DNA of 64,000 bases from Neorhizobium galegae bv. orientalis str. HAMBI 540 (GTDB lineage: Bacteria; Pseudomonadota; Alphaproteobacteria; Rhizobiales; Rhizobiaceae): positions 4,530,001-4,594,000 of the forward strand of contig NZ_HG938353.1 in assembly GCF_000731315.1 (NCBI RefSeq), given 5' to 3'. The notes under the pieces are model-generated. The model searched no databases, had not been told where the DNA came from, and worked only from the letters and a program-made list of their open reading frames with translations. This document shows, one piece after another, positions 10,128 to 20,506 of this stretch. Position 1 is the first letter of the stretch, and the number at the start of each line of letters is the position of its first letter. Position numbers and translations under genes: made by a program.

Positions 10128-10736
10128 TCAGTCGAGAAGTTTCATGGCCGCATCGACCACGGAAAAGGCGCGGTCCCGGTTCGGCCCGGTTTTGCCGAGC
10201 ACTCTCAGGCCTTGCGTAACAGAGAGCAGGACGTGGGCGGTGGTGAGCGGGTCGATCGCCGGTGGAATGGAGCCATCCGCCTGGCCTTCGCGAATGAGGC
10301 CGTCGATCATGGCTTCGGTCCGGGCCATGGAGCGGCCCACCCGTTCGGCTGCGTCGGCATCGTAGACTGCGAGTTCGATCGCCGTACCGACAACGAGGCA
10401 GCCGCGCCGGCCATTCTGGCCGTGCGAGGCCTCGGCATAAAAGCGCAGCATGCGGGAAACCTTGTCGCGGCCGTTTGCGCCTTCGGCCAGTTCCTGGTCG
10501 AGAAGTGCATTGCGGACCTGCTTGTAGCGGTCGAAGCTTGCGAGAAAGATCGCCTTCTTGTCCTTGAACGCCTTGTAGAGACTGCCGGCGGCAAGCCCCA
10601 TGGCGTCCTTCAGCTCGGAAATCGAGGCCGCGTGATAACCCCTCTCGGAAAAGACGATGATCGCCTTGTCGAGTGCATCTTCGATCTCGAATTCGCGGGG
10701 ACGACCCGGCGGGCGCGTCGCTGTCTTGATATCCAT
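10128..10736 (-). CDS. TetR/AcrR family regulator, 202 aa
   Basis: An N-terminal HTH (roughly residues 18-60; ASISELKDAMGLAAGSLYKAFKDK) is followed by a helical ligand-binding domain with RGCLVVGTAIELA, typical of the subgroup that controls MFS pumps or reductases. The start at MDIKTATRPPGRPREF matches the family, which usually begins with RGRPR-like residues. Its promoter carries a perfect 16-bp palindrome (10753-10768), so it probably represses itself and the downstream MFS gene. Confidence 0.92.
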   Translation of the reverse strand: MDIKTATRPPGRPREFEIEDALDKAIIVFSERGYHAASISELKDAMGLAAGSLYKAFKDKKAIFLASFDRYKQVRNALLDQELAEGANGRDKVSRMLRFYAEASHGQNGRRGCLVVGTAIELAVYDADAAERVGRSMARTEAMIDGLIREGQADGSIPPAIDPLTTAHVLLSVTQGLRVLGKTGPNRDRAFSVVDAAMKLLD

Positions 10737-10752
10737 GGTATTGGCTTATTTC

Positions 10753-10768
10753 GGAAACGATCGTTTCC
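10753..10768. promoter_or_regulatory. TetR operator palindrome
   Basis: GGAAACGATCGTTTCC is a perfect 16-bp palindrome 17 bp upstream of the TetR start codon. GGAAACGATCGTTTCC-like boxes are common in front of this TetR subgroup. The position fits autorepression; binding itself is inferred. Confidence 0.75.
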
Positions 10769-10924
10769 AAATAGAGGCGTCTTTGCGCTTCGTCAAGGGA
10801 AAACCTGCCCGTGATGTATGAAGCTTCGATGTCGGCCAGCGCGCGGGATCCGACGATTAGCGGGAACACTTCAGGCGTCCGGCGGTTACGTCCCTGTCAC
10901 CAACCGCAAAAGCTGGAGGCAGAC

Positions 10925-11095
10925 ATGAGCAAGAGTGACGTACAGGAAGCCGTAAAACGCGCCGAACGCCAGGTCGAGAACACCAGTGCCGGTGGCCACC
11001 TCGGCGGCACCTATTATGGCCAGAACCCGGACGGCAAGACGGCATCCACCAACACCAATGTCGGCAAGAACCGTCCCAACACCGGGAGCAGCTAG
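10925..11095 (+). CDS. small hydrophilic protein, 56 aa
   Basis: The start MSKSDVQ is preceded by a TGGAGG ribosome site (spacing about 8); the longer frame upstream overlaps the TetR promoter and is ignored. The product is low-complexity and polar: a short charged helix (EAVKRAERQVEN), then a Gly/Asn/Thr-rich tail ending NRPNTGSS. It has no membrane segment. A strong terminator follows. Function unknown; similar small proteins occur in rhizobia, to my recollection. Confidence 0.65.
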   Translation: MSKSDVQEAVKRAERQVENTSAGGHLGGTYYGQNPDGKTASTNTNVGKNRPNTGSS

Positions 11096-11120
11096 ACGTC
11101 ACCACCATCAGGAGATTTTG

Positions 11121-11152
11121 GAGAGCCCCGCCGCTTGCGGGGCTTTCTCGTT
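11121..11152 (+). terminator. intrinsic terminator
   Basis: AGCCCCGC (11124-11131) pairs with GCGGGGCT (11137-11144) around loop CGCTT. It is followed by TTCTCGTT, 28 bp after the small protein's stop. A GC-rich stem plus T-rich tail is the standard intrinsic form. Confidence 0.8.
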
Positions 11153-11295
11153 CTATGATCCAAAAATCCGGTTGCGAAAAAATCGGTCGGCTCTGTCGGG
11201 AGAGAAGGCCCCCGGACGTCCTTGGTTCAAGGATGGGCATAGCGATGCTGCGCAAACCGTCCGGATCTCGGAACCTGTGACATATGGGAGTAGAC

Positions 11296-12510
11296 ATGAG
11301 TAACAATTATCGTTGGGTCATCGTCGCAGCCGGCGCCCTGATGGGCTGCGTCGCCGTCGGCACGATGTTCTCGCTGGCCATCTTTCTGGAGCCGATCGCC
11401 AAGGCGACCGGCTGGTCTCATGCGGGCATTTCGAGTGCCATGACGCTCAATTTTGTCGTCATGGGCCTCGGCGGCTTCATGTGGGGTACGTTGAGCGACC
11501 GTTTCGGCGCGCGTGTCGTCGTGCTGATCGGAGCCGCGCTTCTCGGCCTGGCGCTGGTGCTTGCCAGCCAGGCGCAGAGCCTCCTTGCCTTCCAGCTGAT
11601 CTATGGCTGTCTGATCGGGCTTGCCGCAAGCGCCTTCTTCGCACCGATGATCGCCGTCACCATGTCCTGGTTCGACGAGCATCGCAGCCTTGCGGTCTCG
11701 CTGGTATCCGCCGGCATGGGCATGGCGCCGATGACAATCTCGCCCTTTGCCCGCTGGCTGATCACCGCCTATGACGACTGGCGCCTGGCGATGCTGTTCA
11801 TCGGCATCGGTGCCTGGATCCTGCTCCTGCCGACGGCTTTCCTCGTCCGCAATCCGCCGGCCGTGGCCGCCGCGGGTGGCATGGCGTCTGAACCTCAGGC
11901 CGAAGGTGCCGGCATGCCGCTGTCGCGGGTGTTCCGCTCGCCGCAATTCCTGGTGCTCGGGTTTACCTTCTTCGCCTGCTGCGCGGCCCATTCCGGACCG
12001 ATCTTTCACATGGTGAGCTACGCGATGTTCTGTGGCGTGGCGCCGATGTCGGCCGTCAGCATCTACAGCGTCGAGGGGGCGGCGGGCCTTGGCGGCCGCA
12101 TTCTGTTTGGGCTTCTGGCCGACAGGCTGGGCGTCAAGCCGGTGCTGATCGGCGGACTGATGATCCAGGCCGTGGTCATTGCGGCCTACACGATGGTGAG
12201 CGATCTCAGCCAGTTCTACATGTTGGCGGTGATCTTCGGCGGCACCTATGGCGGTGTCATGCCGCTCTATGCGGTGCTGGCGCGCGACTATTTCGGACCG
12301 AAGATCATGGGTACCGTGTTCGGGGCGGCGACCATGCTGTCGAGCCTCGGCATGGCCTTTGGACCTCTCGCCGGCGGCTGGGCCTTCGATCATTTCGCAA
12401 ATTATGACTGGCTGTTCTTCGGTTCGGCGCTAGTCGGTCTCGGGGCGGTGGCGATCGCTCTCGCCTTTCCGCCGCTGCCACGCCAGCCGGCGCAGCTTCA
12501 GGCCGCTTGA
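11296..12510 (+). CDS. MFS transporter, oxalate/formate-antiporter-like, 404 aa
   Basis: Inner-membrane carrier with about twelve hydrophobic segments. The loop motif GTLSDRFGAR follows TM2, and GLLADRLGVKP is its second-half counterpart. The N-terminus (NNYRWVIVAAGALMGC) and the overall pattern resemble the oxalate:formate / monocarboxylate branch. The ATG at 11296 was preferred over the one at 11284 because GGGAG lies at proper spacing before it. It is a monocistronic gene between two terminators. The substrate is uncertain. Confidence 0.87.
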   Translation: MSNNYRWVIVAAGALMGCVAVGTMFSLAIFLEPIAKATGWSHAGISSAMTLNFVVMGLGGFMWGTLSDRFGARVVVLIGAALLGLALVLASQAQSLLAFQLIYGCLIGLAASAFFAPMIAVTMSWFDEHRSLAVSLVSAGMGMAPMTISPFARWLITAYDDWRLAMLFIGIGAWILLLPTAFLVRNPPAVAAAGGMASEPQAEGAGMPLSRVFRSPQFLVLGFTFFACCAAHSGPIFHMVSYAMFCGVAPMSAVSIYSVEGAAGLGGRILFGLLADRLGVKPVLIGGLMIQAVVIAAYTMVSDLSQFYMLAVIFGGTYGGVMPLYAVLARDYFGPKIMGTVFGAATMLSSLGMAFGPLAGGWAFDHFANYDWLFFGSALVGLGAVAIALAFPPLPRQPAQLQAA

Positions 12511-12538
12511 GCGGCTCACATATGCTGAGCCACAAATC

Positions 12539-12565
12539 AAAAAGCCCGGAAAATTCCGGGCTTTT
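12539..12565. terminator. bidirectional intrinsic terminator
   Basis: AAAAGCCCGG pairs with CCGGGCTTTT around a short AT loop, giving A-rich and T-rich flanks on opposite sides. It separates the convergent MFS gene (+) and the 73-aa gene (-), and can serve both. Confidence 0.85.
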
Positions 12566-12570
12566 GAAAT

Positions 12571-12792
12571 TCAGTGATCGGCCGAGGCCTTGCGGCCCTT
12601 GGCTCGAACCGGGGCCGGAACAGGCTCCGCCGCTTCGCGTTCAAGGCGAAGCTGCCTCAGTTTCTCGGTTTTCTTTTCCCGCTGGGTCGCTTCCGCCGAA
12701 ATGATGGAGCGCGCGGTGTGATCTGTCGCGGCAGCTTTGTCACGCGCGGAAAGCTTGGTGGGATTGAAGAATTCGTCCTTGGTTGCGGCCAT
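12571..12792 (-). CDS. hypothetical charged protein, 73 aa
   Basis: A very polar protein with a central coiled-coil-like stretch (EATQREKKTEKLRQLRLERE) and a basic, Ala/Pro-rich tail (PAPVRAKGRKASADH). There is no membrane segment or signal. It sits downstream of rpsU on the same strand, 41 bp away, and is closed by the shared terminator. I do not recognise a named family. The composition suggests a nucleic-acid or ribosome-associated accessory protein, but that is only inference from charge and neighbourhood. Confidence 0.65.
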   Translation of the reverse strand: MAATKDEFFNPTKLSARDKAAATDHTARSIISAEATQREKKTEKLRQLRLEREAAEPVPAPVRAKGRKASADH

Positions 12793-12833
12793 AATATCCT
12801 CCTTCCTGATGGGATGTCCGTGCGGTCGACAAA

Positions 12834-13076
12834 TTATCCGCGCGCCGGACGGATCACTTTCTTGGGAGCCGGCAGGAGGCCTTCGCGCTGCATCTTCTTG
12901 CGGGCCAGCTTGCGGTAACGCCGCACAGCTTCAGCCTTTTCGCGCACCCGCTTTTCAGAGGGCTTCTCATAGGCGCTACGCGCCTTCATCTCGCGGAACA
13001 CGCCTTCGCGCTGCATCTTCTTCTTCAGAACCCGAAGGGCCTGCTCGACGTTGTTATCTCTGACTAGAACCTGCAA
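12834..13076 (-). CDS. rpsU: 30S ribosomal protein S21, 80 aa, TTG start
   Basis: Small-subunit protein bS21. It is recognised by [40 protein letters not shown] and a basic C-terminus. The family begins directly before QVLVRDNN. Here that position is a TTG (13076) with AAGGA six bases upstream. The nearest upstream ATG would add fourteen residues the family does not have, so TTG is the likely true start. Length then matches rhizobial S21. It lies near a cold-shock gene. Confidence 0.93.
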   Translation of the reverse strand: MQVLVRDNNVEQALRVLKKKMQREGVFREMKARSAYEKPSEKRVREKAEAVRRYRKLARKKMQREGLLPAPKKVIRPARG

Positions 13077-13131
13077 ACTATATCCTTTCCATTGCGGGCA
13101 GATCCCGCTTTCGATCAAAGGGTTGAATGAC

Positions 13132-13419
13132 TTACTTTCCGATACGGATGCTGGCCGGCTTCAACCAGGGGCCGCGCGGGGCGGCTTCCAAAGCCTCGTC
13201 CTTCCTGGCGGAAGAGGCCGTCTCCGAAGTGTCGATATCGCTTTCAACGATGCGGCGCTCGAAATTCTCTGTGCCGAAACGTACGCGGTATTGGTTTTCG
13301 CCGCGGTCGGCTGCCGGCAAAAGGCCCACGACACGGCATGTCCGATCGCCAGTGGCGGTCCGGGTCAGGCCGGCCTTGAGGACGATGTTATCGCCTATGG
13401 TATAGACACTTGCGCTCAT
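13132..13419 (-). CDS. hypothetical protein, 95 aa
   Basis: The ATG at 13419 ([17 protein letters not shown]) has a GGAGAAC ribosome site and was preferred over a longer frame that runs through the cspA terminator. The product is soluble. It is a beta-rich N-terminal half ([34 protein letters not shown]) with a disordered C-terminal tail. It lies between cspA and rpsU, all on the minus strand, which hints at stress- or translation-linked expression. No family name can be given with confidence. Confidence 0.7.
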   Translation of the reverse strand: MSASVYTIGDNIVLKAGLTRTATGDRTCRVVGLLPAADRGENQYRVRFGTENFERRIVESDIDTSETASSARKDEALEAAPRGPWLKPASIRIGK

Positions 13420-13451
13420 CGTGTTCTCCTTGGACCGGCCGAAAGCCGGAG

Positions 13452-13483
13452 CAAAACAAAAAGGCCGGGCGTTACCCCGACCT
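13452..13483 (-). terminator. terminator of the cold-shock gene
   Basis: On the minus strand, GGTCGGG-type bases (13476-13483) pair with CCCGGCCT (13462-13469), with one G-U pair. A T-rich run, TTTTTGTTTTG, follows. It lies about 60 bp after the cspA stop. Confidence 0.75.
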
Positions 13484-13545
13484 CTTCCCGTCATTCAAGC
13501 CGTCGCTGCCAGTACATCCGTGGTCAGCCGAGGCGAATGACATTC

Positions 13546-13755
13546 TTATGCGGCCCGGAGGTTGTCGGCCGAGCTCTTGCCGGACTTGCGGTCGCGAACG
13601 ATCTCGTAGGAGATCTTCTGACCTTCCGTCAGGGAAGACATGCCTGCGCGTTCGACAGCAGAAACGTGAACGAAAACGTCCGTCGCGCCGTCATCAGGCT
13701 GAATGAAGCCGAAACCCTTGGTGCTATTGAACCACTTTACGGTGCCAGTATTCAT
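13546..13755 (-). CDS. cspA: cold-shock protein, 69 aa
   Basis: A single cold-shock domain OB-fold that binds single-stranded RNA/DNA and acts as an RNA chaperone. RNP1 is KGFGFI and RNP2 is VFVHVSA. The start [10 protein letters not shown] is canonical and the length is standard. The region upstream is long and AT-rich, as expected for a structured csp leader. Several csp paralogs are usual in rhizobia, so the exact symbol is provisional. Confidence 0.95.
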   Translation of the reverse strand: MNTGTVKWFNSTKGFGFIQPDDGATDVFVHVSAVERAGMSSLTEGQKISYEIVRDRKSGKSSADNLRAA

Positions 13756-14059
13756 AACGATTTCCTTTCAATCGTTAGAGATTGCGGACAGTATTCCATC
13801 CGCTTTGATCGATATTTGAGAGGAAATCTGACTGAGCACCAGGCCCGGGAACAAAGGTCGCAAGCAATTTTCGATAGCGTCAATATAAGCTTTATCCGTT
13901 GATAATCAATGCTGCCACGGAGATTTAATTTTCCGGGAGCTCAACGGCGGCGTCGAATTTCTCATTCAACGACATGATATTACAATGCAATATTGAAATT
14001 AGCAACCGCTTTGGCCGGTTCGGCGACCGATATTGAGGCGGCGGCGGCCGGCTTTCGAA
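13756..14059. other. intergenic stretch, csp leader and unassigned DNA
   Basis: About 300 bp without a convincing gene. The right-hand side of cspA (roughly 13756-13900) is AT-rich and probably its 5' untranslated leader. Near 13975 an ATG opens a 16-codon minus frame (MSLNEKFDAAVELPEN). It looks like a possible truncated N-terminus of an acyl-CoA-binding-type protein, but it is too short to call. A small AT palindrome, ATATT-N7-AATAT, lies just upstream of it. Confidence 0.5.
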
Positions 14060-14092
14060 CACCACGCCCGGAGGATCGCTCCGGGCGTGGTG
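14060..14092 (-). terminator. strong hairpin after TRAP binding protein 1
   Basis: CACCACGCCCGGA (14060-14072) pairs perfectly with TCCGGGCGTGGTG (14080-14092) around a 7-nt loop, 20 bp after the stop of the first TRAP gene. Thirteen perfect base pairs make a very stable stem. No T run follows. Confidence 0.65.
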
Positions 14093-14112
14093 CATGTCAT
14101 GCGACGATCTGG

Positions 14113-15303
<1,191 letters not shown>

Positions 15304-15379
15304 GGAAATTCCAAAAAGTCGCACTGTTGCCCGGCCAACATCGAGGCCGACCGGGCAATTGCGCTGACAAAGTTCGCAT

Positions 15380-15998
15380 TCACCAGGGAAGAGTTTGGTC
15401 GTCGAAGAAATAGCCGGCCGTCGGGCCGTCTGGACCCAGCGTGGCAAGCCGCACCGGCGCTTCCGCCGCCTGTTCGACGGTGCGATAACCCGAATGGCCG
15501 TTCATGTCGGTCTTTGTATAACCCGGATCGGCCGCGTTGACCTTGATGCCGAAGGGCGCCGCCGCCTTGGCAAACGACACGGTAACGGCATTGAGCGCTG
15601 TCTTGGACGAATTATAGCCAAGCGCATTGATCTTGTAGAACTGGTTTTGCGGGTCGAGCAGAGCCTGGAGCGAGCCGAGTTCGCTGCTCAGCATGACGAC
15701 GCGTCCCGCGCCGGATGCCTTGAGCAGGGGCAGCGCCGCCTGAGTCATGCGGATCGGCCCGAACGTATTCACCTCGTAGACGGCTTTTACGACGTCGATC
15801 GGCTCATCGAAGGGCTGGTGCGTAAAGCTGTCGGCGACACCGGCATTGTTGACGAGCGCGTCGAGATGGTCGGTCTGCCGGCGGAGTTCCGCAATCGCCG
15901 AGGTGACGCTTTCGTTGCTGGTGACGTCGAGTTGCAGGACATGCGCGTCGAGCCCCTGGTCGCGCAGTTTCCGGACGGCGTCCTCACCGCGGCCGACA
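15380..15998 (-). pseudogene. SDR oxidoreductase lacking its N-terminus
   Basis: The frame resembles a carbonyl-reductase-like short-chain dehydrogenase from about family residue 35 onward: [20 protein letters not shown], the catalytic Ser in VVMLSSELG, and YNSSK. It ends in ATLGPDGPTAGYFFDD. The Rossmann glycine motif TGxxxGIG and the start codon are gone. Upstream, the frame runs into a stop exactly where AraC homology begins on the other strand. Internal starts exist (for example a GTG at 15772), but any product would lack the NAD(P) site. I read it as the stump of a deletion. Confidence 0.85.
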
Positions 15999-16002
15999 TC
16001 GC

Positions 16003-16257
16003 AGCTTTCACCGCCACTTCAAGGACGTGACTGCCATGAGCCCGATCCAGTACCAGAAGAGCATTCGCCTGCACGAAGCCCGCCGCCGGCTGCTGGCGGA
16101 AGCGGGCGATACGGCGCGTGTTGCCTTTTCGGTCGGCTAAGAAAGCGTCACCCAGTTCAGCCGCGAATATTCCCGACAGTTCGGCGCCTCGCCGGCCCGC
16201 GATGTCGGGCGCCTGCGCGACCGGATGGCTGGCGATATCGAGCTGGTCGAAGGTTGA
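16003..16257 (+). pseudogene. AraC-type regulator C-terminal fragment with internal stop
   Basis: Plus-strand reading from 16003 gives the second HTH part of an AraC/XylS regulator: [39 protein letters not shown], then VG-stop-ES, QFSREYSRQFGASPARD. The TAA at 16138-16140 stands where the family has the Tyr of GYES. The N-terminal ligand domain and first HTH are missing. Homology starts within about 5 bp of the SDR stump on the opposite strand. Together they look like a once-divergent AraC/SDR pair that lost both 5' ends. Confidence 0.85.
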
Positions 16258-16258
16258 T

Positions 16259-16290
16259 AAAAAAAAGCCCGAAGTAATGCTCCGGGCTTT
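16259..16290 (-). terminator. intrinsic terminator of TRAP binding protein 2
   Basis: On the minus strand AAAGCCCG (16283-16290) pairs with CGGGCTTT (16264-16271), followed by a run of eight T (16266 down to 16259). It lies about 20 bp after the gene's stop codon. Confidence 0.88.
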
Positions 16291-16311
16291 GATGTCACGA
16301 ACGGACGCTGT

Positions 16312-17505
<1,194 letters not shown>

Positions 17506-17629
17506 GAAAAAAATCCAGAAGATTACGCTGCGCCGCAGCAAACCTTTCCGGATATTGCGTGACGCCTTCCCGCTGTCTTTCGATCGCGGGGAGGCAGAAA
17601 TCCCTTGAAGTTTTCAAGCGGGGCTTTAG

Positions 17630-17646
17630 TTTAGAACAATTCTAAT
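17630..17646. promoter_or_regulatory. iron control element (ICE/Irr box)
   Basis: TTTAGAACAATTCTAAT is an inverted repeat, TTTAGAA-N3-TTCTAA(A/T), closely matching the published rhizobial ICE consensus bound by Irr. It ends 12 bp before the mbfA start codon, a position consistent with repression. In Agrobacterium and Bradyrhizobium mbfA is a known Irr target; binding here is inferred from that. Confidence 0.85.
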
Positions 17647-17658
17647 AAGAGGTTTTTC

Positions 17659-18642
17659 ATGCTCGCCCGTCTTCTTTCCAGTTCCAAGCGCCCATTCGCC
17701 TCCCTCGACGAGAAGGAAATCCTGGCGCTCGCCATCGCTTCGGAAGAGGAGGATGCGCGGATCTATCTCGCTTATGCGGACAATCTCAAGGATCAGTTTC
17801 CCGCATCTGCCAAGGTGTTCGAAGACATGGCGGAGGTCGAGCAGACCCATAAGAACATGCTGATCGAGATGTTCCGCTCACGCTTCGGCGAGCGCATCCC
17901 GCTGATCCGCCGCGAACATGTGCGTGGCTTCTACGAACGCAAACCGGATTGGCTGACCCGCAACCTATCGCTCGACACCATCCGGGAACAGGCGGAAGCC
18001 ATGGAGCAACAGGCTTTCCGGTTTTATACCGAAGCTGTAAAGCAGGTTTCCGACGCCTCGACGCGGCAGCTGCTCGGCGATCTGGCGATTGCCGAACAGG
18101 GGCACGAGGATATCGCCCGCATGCTCGGCGACAAGCACGTGACCGACGACGTGAAGACCGAGGAAGACGAAACCGCCCGCCGCCAGTTCATCCTCACTTA
18201 TGTGCAACCCGGTCTCGCAGGATTGATGGACGGCTCGGTCTCGACGCTGGCGCCGATCTTTGCAGCGGCCTTTGCGACCGGCGACACTTGGTCGACCTTC
18301 CTGATCGGCCTGTCGGCCTCAGTCGGTGCCGGCATTTCCATGGGCTTTACCGAAGCCGCCCACGACGACGGCAAGATTTCCGGACGCGGTTCGCCGATCA
18401 AGCGTGGGTTTGCCTCCGGCATCATGACGGCGCTCGGCGGCCTCGGCCACACGCTGCCTTACCTCATCCCGCATTTCTGGACCGCGACGATCGTCGCCGC
18501 GATCATCGTCTTCTTCGAACTCTGGGCGATCGCCTTCATCCAGAACCGCTACATGGAAACGCCCTTCCTGAGAGCCGTCGTCCAGGTGGTGTTCGGCGGA
18601 TCGCTGGTGCTGGCCGCAGGTATCTTGATCGGGAATGGGTGA
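17659..18642 (+). CDS. mbfA: membrane-bound ferritin MbfA (iron exporter), 327 aa
   Basis: An N-terminal rubrerythrin/ferritin-like four-helix domain (about residues 12-165) carries repeated metal-binding Glu and His, as in SEEEDARIYLAYAD, EVEQTHKNM and AEQGHEDIA. A C-terminal VIT1/CCC1-like membrane domain (about 180-327) has several hydrophobic helices. Known MbfA proteins export iron from the cytoplasm under iron excess and low pH or peroxide stress. The length is typical. Just upstream is an ICE/Irr box. Confidence 0.95.
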   Translation: MLARLLSSSKRPFASLDEKEILALAIASEEEDARIYLAYADNLKDQFPASAKVFEDMAEVEQTHKNMLIEMFRSRFGERIPLIRREHVRGFYERKPDWLTRNLSLDTIREQAEAMEQQAFRFYTEAVKQVSDASTRQLLGDLAIAEQGHEDIARMLGDKHVTDDVKTEEDETARRQFILTYVQPGLAGLMDGSVSTLAPIFAAAFATGDTWSTFLIGLSASVGAGISMGFTEAAHDDGKISGRGSPIKRGFASGIMTALGGLGHTLPYLIPHFWTATIVAAIIVFFELWAIAFIQNRYMETPFLRAVVQVVFGGSLVLAAGILIGNG

Positions 18643-18650
18643 GAAGCGAT

Positions 18651-18689
18651 CGGGCGGAGCCCGAGCAATCGATCCGGTGAATCGATTGC
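18651..18689. terminator. two small hairpins between mbfA and the kinase
   Basis: CGGGC-GGA-GCCCG (18651-18663) is followed by GCAATCGAT (18665-18673) pairing with ATCGATTGC (18681-18689). They lie just after the mbfA stop, between convergent genes. There is no T run, so they are probable but weakly supported terminators. Confidence 0.45.
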
Positions 18690-18785
18690 AGCTTCGAACG
18701 CCCTGAGCCCAAAGCGAAGGGCCGGGATCCGGTGCGGCACATTCCCTGAGCTCAAACGCGCGGTCAGGAATCTGCTGAGGAGGCC

Positions 18786-20450
18786 TCACGCCGCCTGTTG
18801 CGGCACCCTGACCCGGGGCACCTCGAGCGAAAACACCGCGCCGCCGTCGTTGTGGGTAGTGAAATGCCCGCCGAGCTGTTTGACGAAATTGGCAATCAGT
18901 TTGCTGCCCATGCCGCCGGTCCGATTGAAGGCCTCGATGCCGGGACCGTCGTCGCGGATGACGAGGCTCAGATTGTCGTCGTCTTCGCGGAGTTCGACCG
19001 AGAGCTTGCCGCTTTGACGACCGATAAAGGCATATTTGAACGAGTTGGAAACGACCTCGTTGATGATCATCCCAAGTGGCAAAGCCTGTTCGCGATCGAC
19101 AGTGAGCGTCTGCAGCCTGAGATCGAGCACGACGGGCGTCTCGTAGCCCGAGGCGATGTCGGTGATCAGCTTGGTGGCATAGGGCGCCACCTCGACCTGT
19201 TCGAACTGGTCGTTCTGGTAGATTTGCTCGTGCACGGCGATCATCGCCGCGATGCGCCTCGTCATGTCGTCGCGCGCATCGACCGGCAATGCCTGCAGCC
19301 GCACGAGCGCCAGCACCGCCTGGAGATTGTTCTTCACCCGGTGATGAATTTCCCGCAGCAGGAAACGGTTGCGCTCCACCGCCTGCTCCAGTTCCTCGTT
19401 GCGGACGGCGGTCCGGTAGAGAAGGCGGTTGATCCAGAAGGCGCCGAGGACCAGCAGAGCCATCAACGGCAGCATGACCAGCGTGTCCGAAAAGAGATTG
19501 CGCCAGAACTGGTCGAGAATTTCCTCCTGTGCGATTGCCGCAAGGGCGATGAGCGGCCAACCGGAGACCTTCCAGAAGGCGACGATGCGGGCATGACCGT
19601 CGATCGGCGAGACCGGACTATGGTAGAAGCCGGAGGGCATTTGACGCGTCATCGGATACCATGCGGTCGTGCTGAGATCGATCGGGCGCGTTGTCGCCGG
19701 ACGTCGAGCAATCAGCCAGCCGTCGTCCCTGATGATCAGAATCGTGGAGTTCGGCCCAAGCCCCATCGAGGCCCAGAAACCGTCCAGGCTCTCGTTCGGG
19801 ATGGTAATGCTGGCGACGCCCCGGAAAATCCCGTCCCGGTCGATCCGCCGTGCGACGGTGAAGGATGGTTTGCCGGCACGTTCGTTGTCGAGCAGCCGGG
19901 TGAAAGTCAGCTCCTGGCCATCCTTCAGCCTCGCGAAATAGGCGCGTTCGCTTTGATTGTCGGATACATTTCCAATGACATCCCCGCCTGCGCTGGAAAA
20001 GCGGATGACGCCGGCATCGTCCAGAAGCGAATACTGAAAACCGGCCGGCAGTTGGCCGACAGCCCGCGACAGGTCGGCCGCAAGATTGGGCGAGGCATCG
20101 ATGGGCCTGTCGCCCACCTCGGTTTCGATGCGCCGCAGGGCCTGGTCGCTCGCCTCGATCATCCATTCGAGGTGGGCGGCGACCACATGCGCGGACGAAA
20201 GGGCGCGAGCTTCGCCTTCCTTCAGGGCATTTCGGTAGTTTTCGAGGACAATAAGGCCGGCGACTGCCAGCAGGACAAGGGCAAACACACCCGTCAGCAG
20301 GATCGGGAGGGCAGGCCTCGTTACACGGGCCGCGCGTGGCAAACCTGTTTTCACCTCGTCACGCACAACCCGCTCCGGTTTCAGAGATTCCCTCCTAGCA
20401 GGTTGGCTGCATTGAGGAAACGTCTTCCGATATGCCGATACCAAAAACAT
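18786..20450 (-). CDS. membrane sensor histidine kinase (HisKA_2 type), about 554 aa
   Basis: Domain order: an N-terminal membrane helix (ILLTGVFALVLLAVAGLIVL), a roughly 260-aa periplasmic dCache-like sensor, a second membrane helix (LVMLPLMALLVLGAFWI), then a HisKA_2 box with phospho-acceptor His in REIHHRVKNNLQ. An HATPase follows with N box INEVVSNSFKYAF and G box RDDGPGIE. This type often feeds stress-response regulators in alphaproteobacteria. The start is uncertain. I use the ATG at 20450; a GTG at 20366 with GGAG is an alternative, and a start at 20558 would overlap the upstream gene. No response regulator is adjacent. Confidence 0.88.
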   Translation of the reverse strand: MFLVSAYRKTFPQCSQPARRESLKPERVVRDEVKTGLPRAARVTRPALPILLTGVFALVLLAVAGLIVLENYRNALKEGEARALSSAHVVAAHLEWMIEASDQALRRIETEVGDRPIDASPNLAADLSRAVGQLPAGFQYSLLDDAGVIRFSSAGGDVIGNVSDNQSERAYFARLKDGQELTFTRLLDNERAGKPSFTVARRIDRDGIFRGVASITIPNESLDGFWASMGLGPNSTILIIRDDGWLIARRPATTRPIDLSTTAWYPMTRQMPSGFYHSPVSPIDGHARIVAFWKVSGWPLIALAAIAQEEILDQFWRNLFSDTLVMLPLMALLVLGAFWINRLLYRTAVRNEELEQAVERNRFLLREIHHRVKNNLQAVLALVRLQALPVDARDDMTRRIAAMIAVHEQIYQNDQFEQVEVAPYATKLITDIASGYETPVVLDLRLQTLTVDREQALPLGMIINEVVSNSFKYAFIGRQSGKLSVELREDDDNLSLVIRDDGPGIEAFNRTGGMGSKLIANFVKQLGGHFTTHNDGGAVFSLEVPRVRVPQQAA

Positions 20451-20506
20451 TCGCCCGCAGCCTCTACGGTTGCAGGCGAATATTAACTTGTACTTAAGTG
20501 TGTGAC

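Noticed and set aside
13925..13975. 16-codon frame resembling the start of an acyl-CoA-binding-type protein
   Set aside because: Too short to separate from chance; mentioned in the intergenic entry only.
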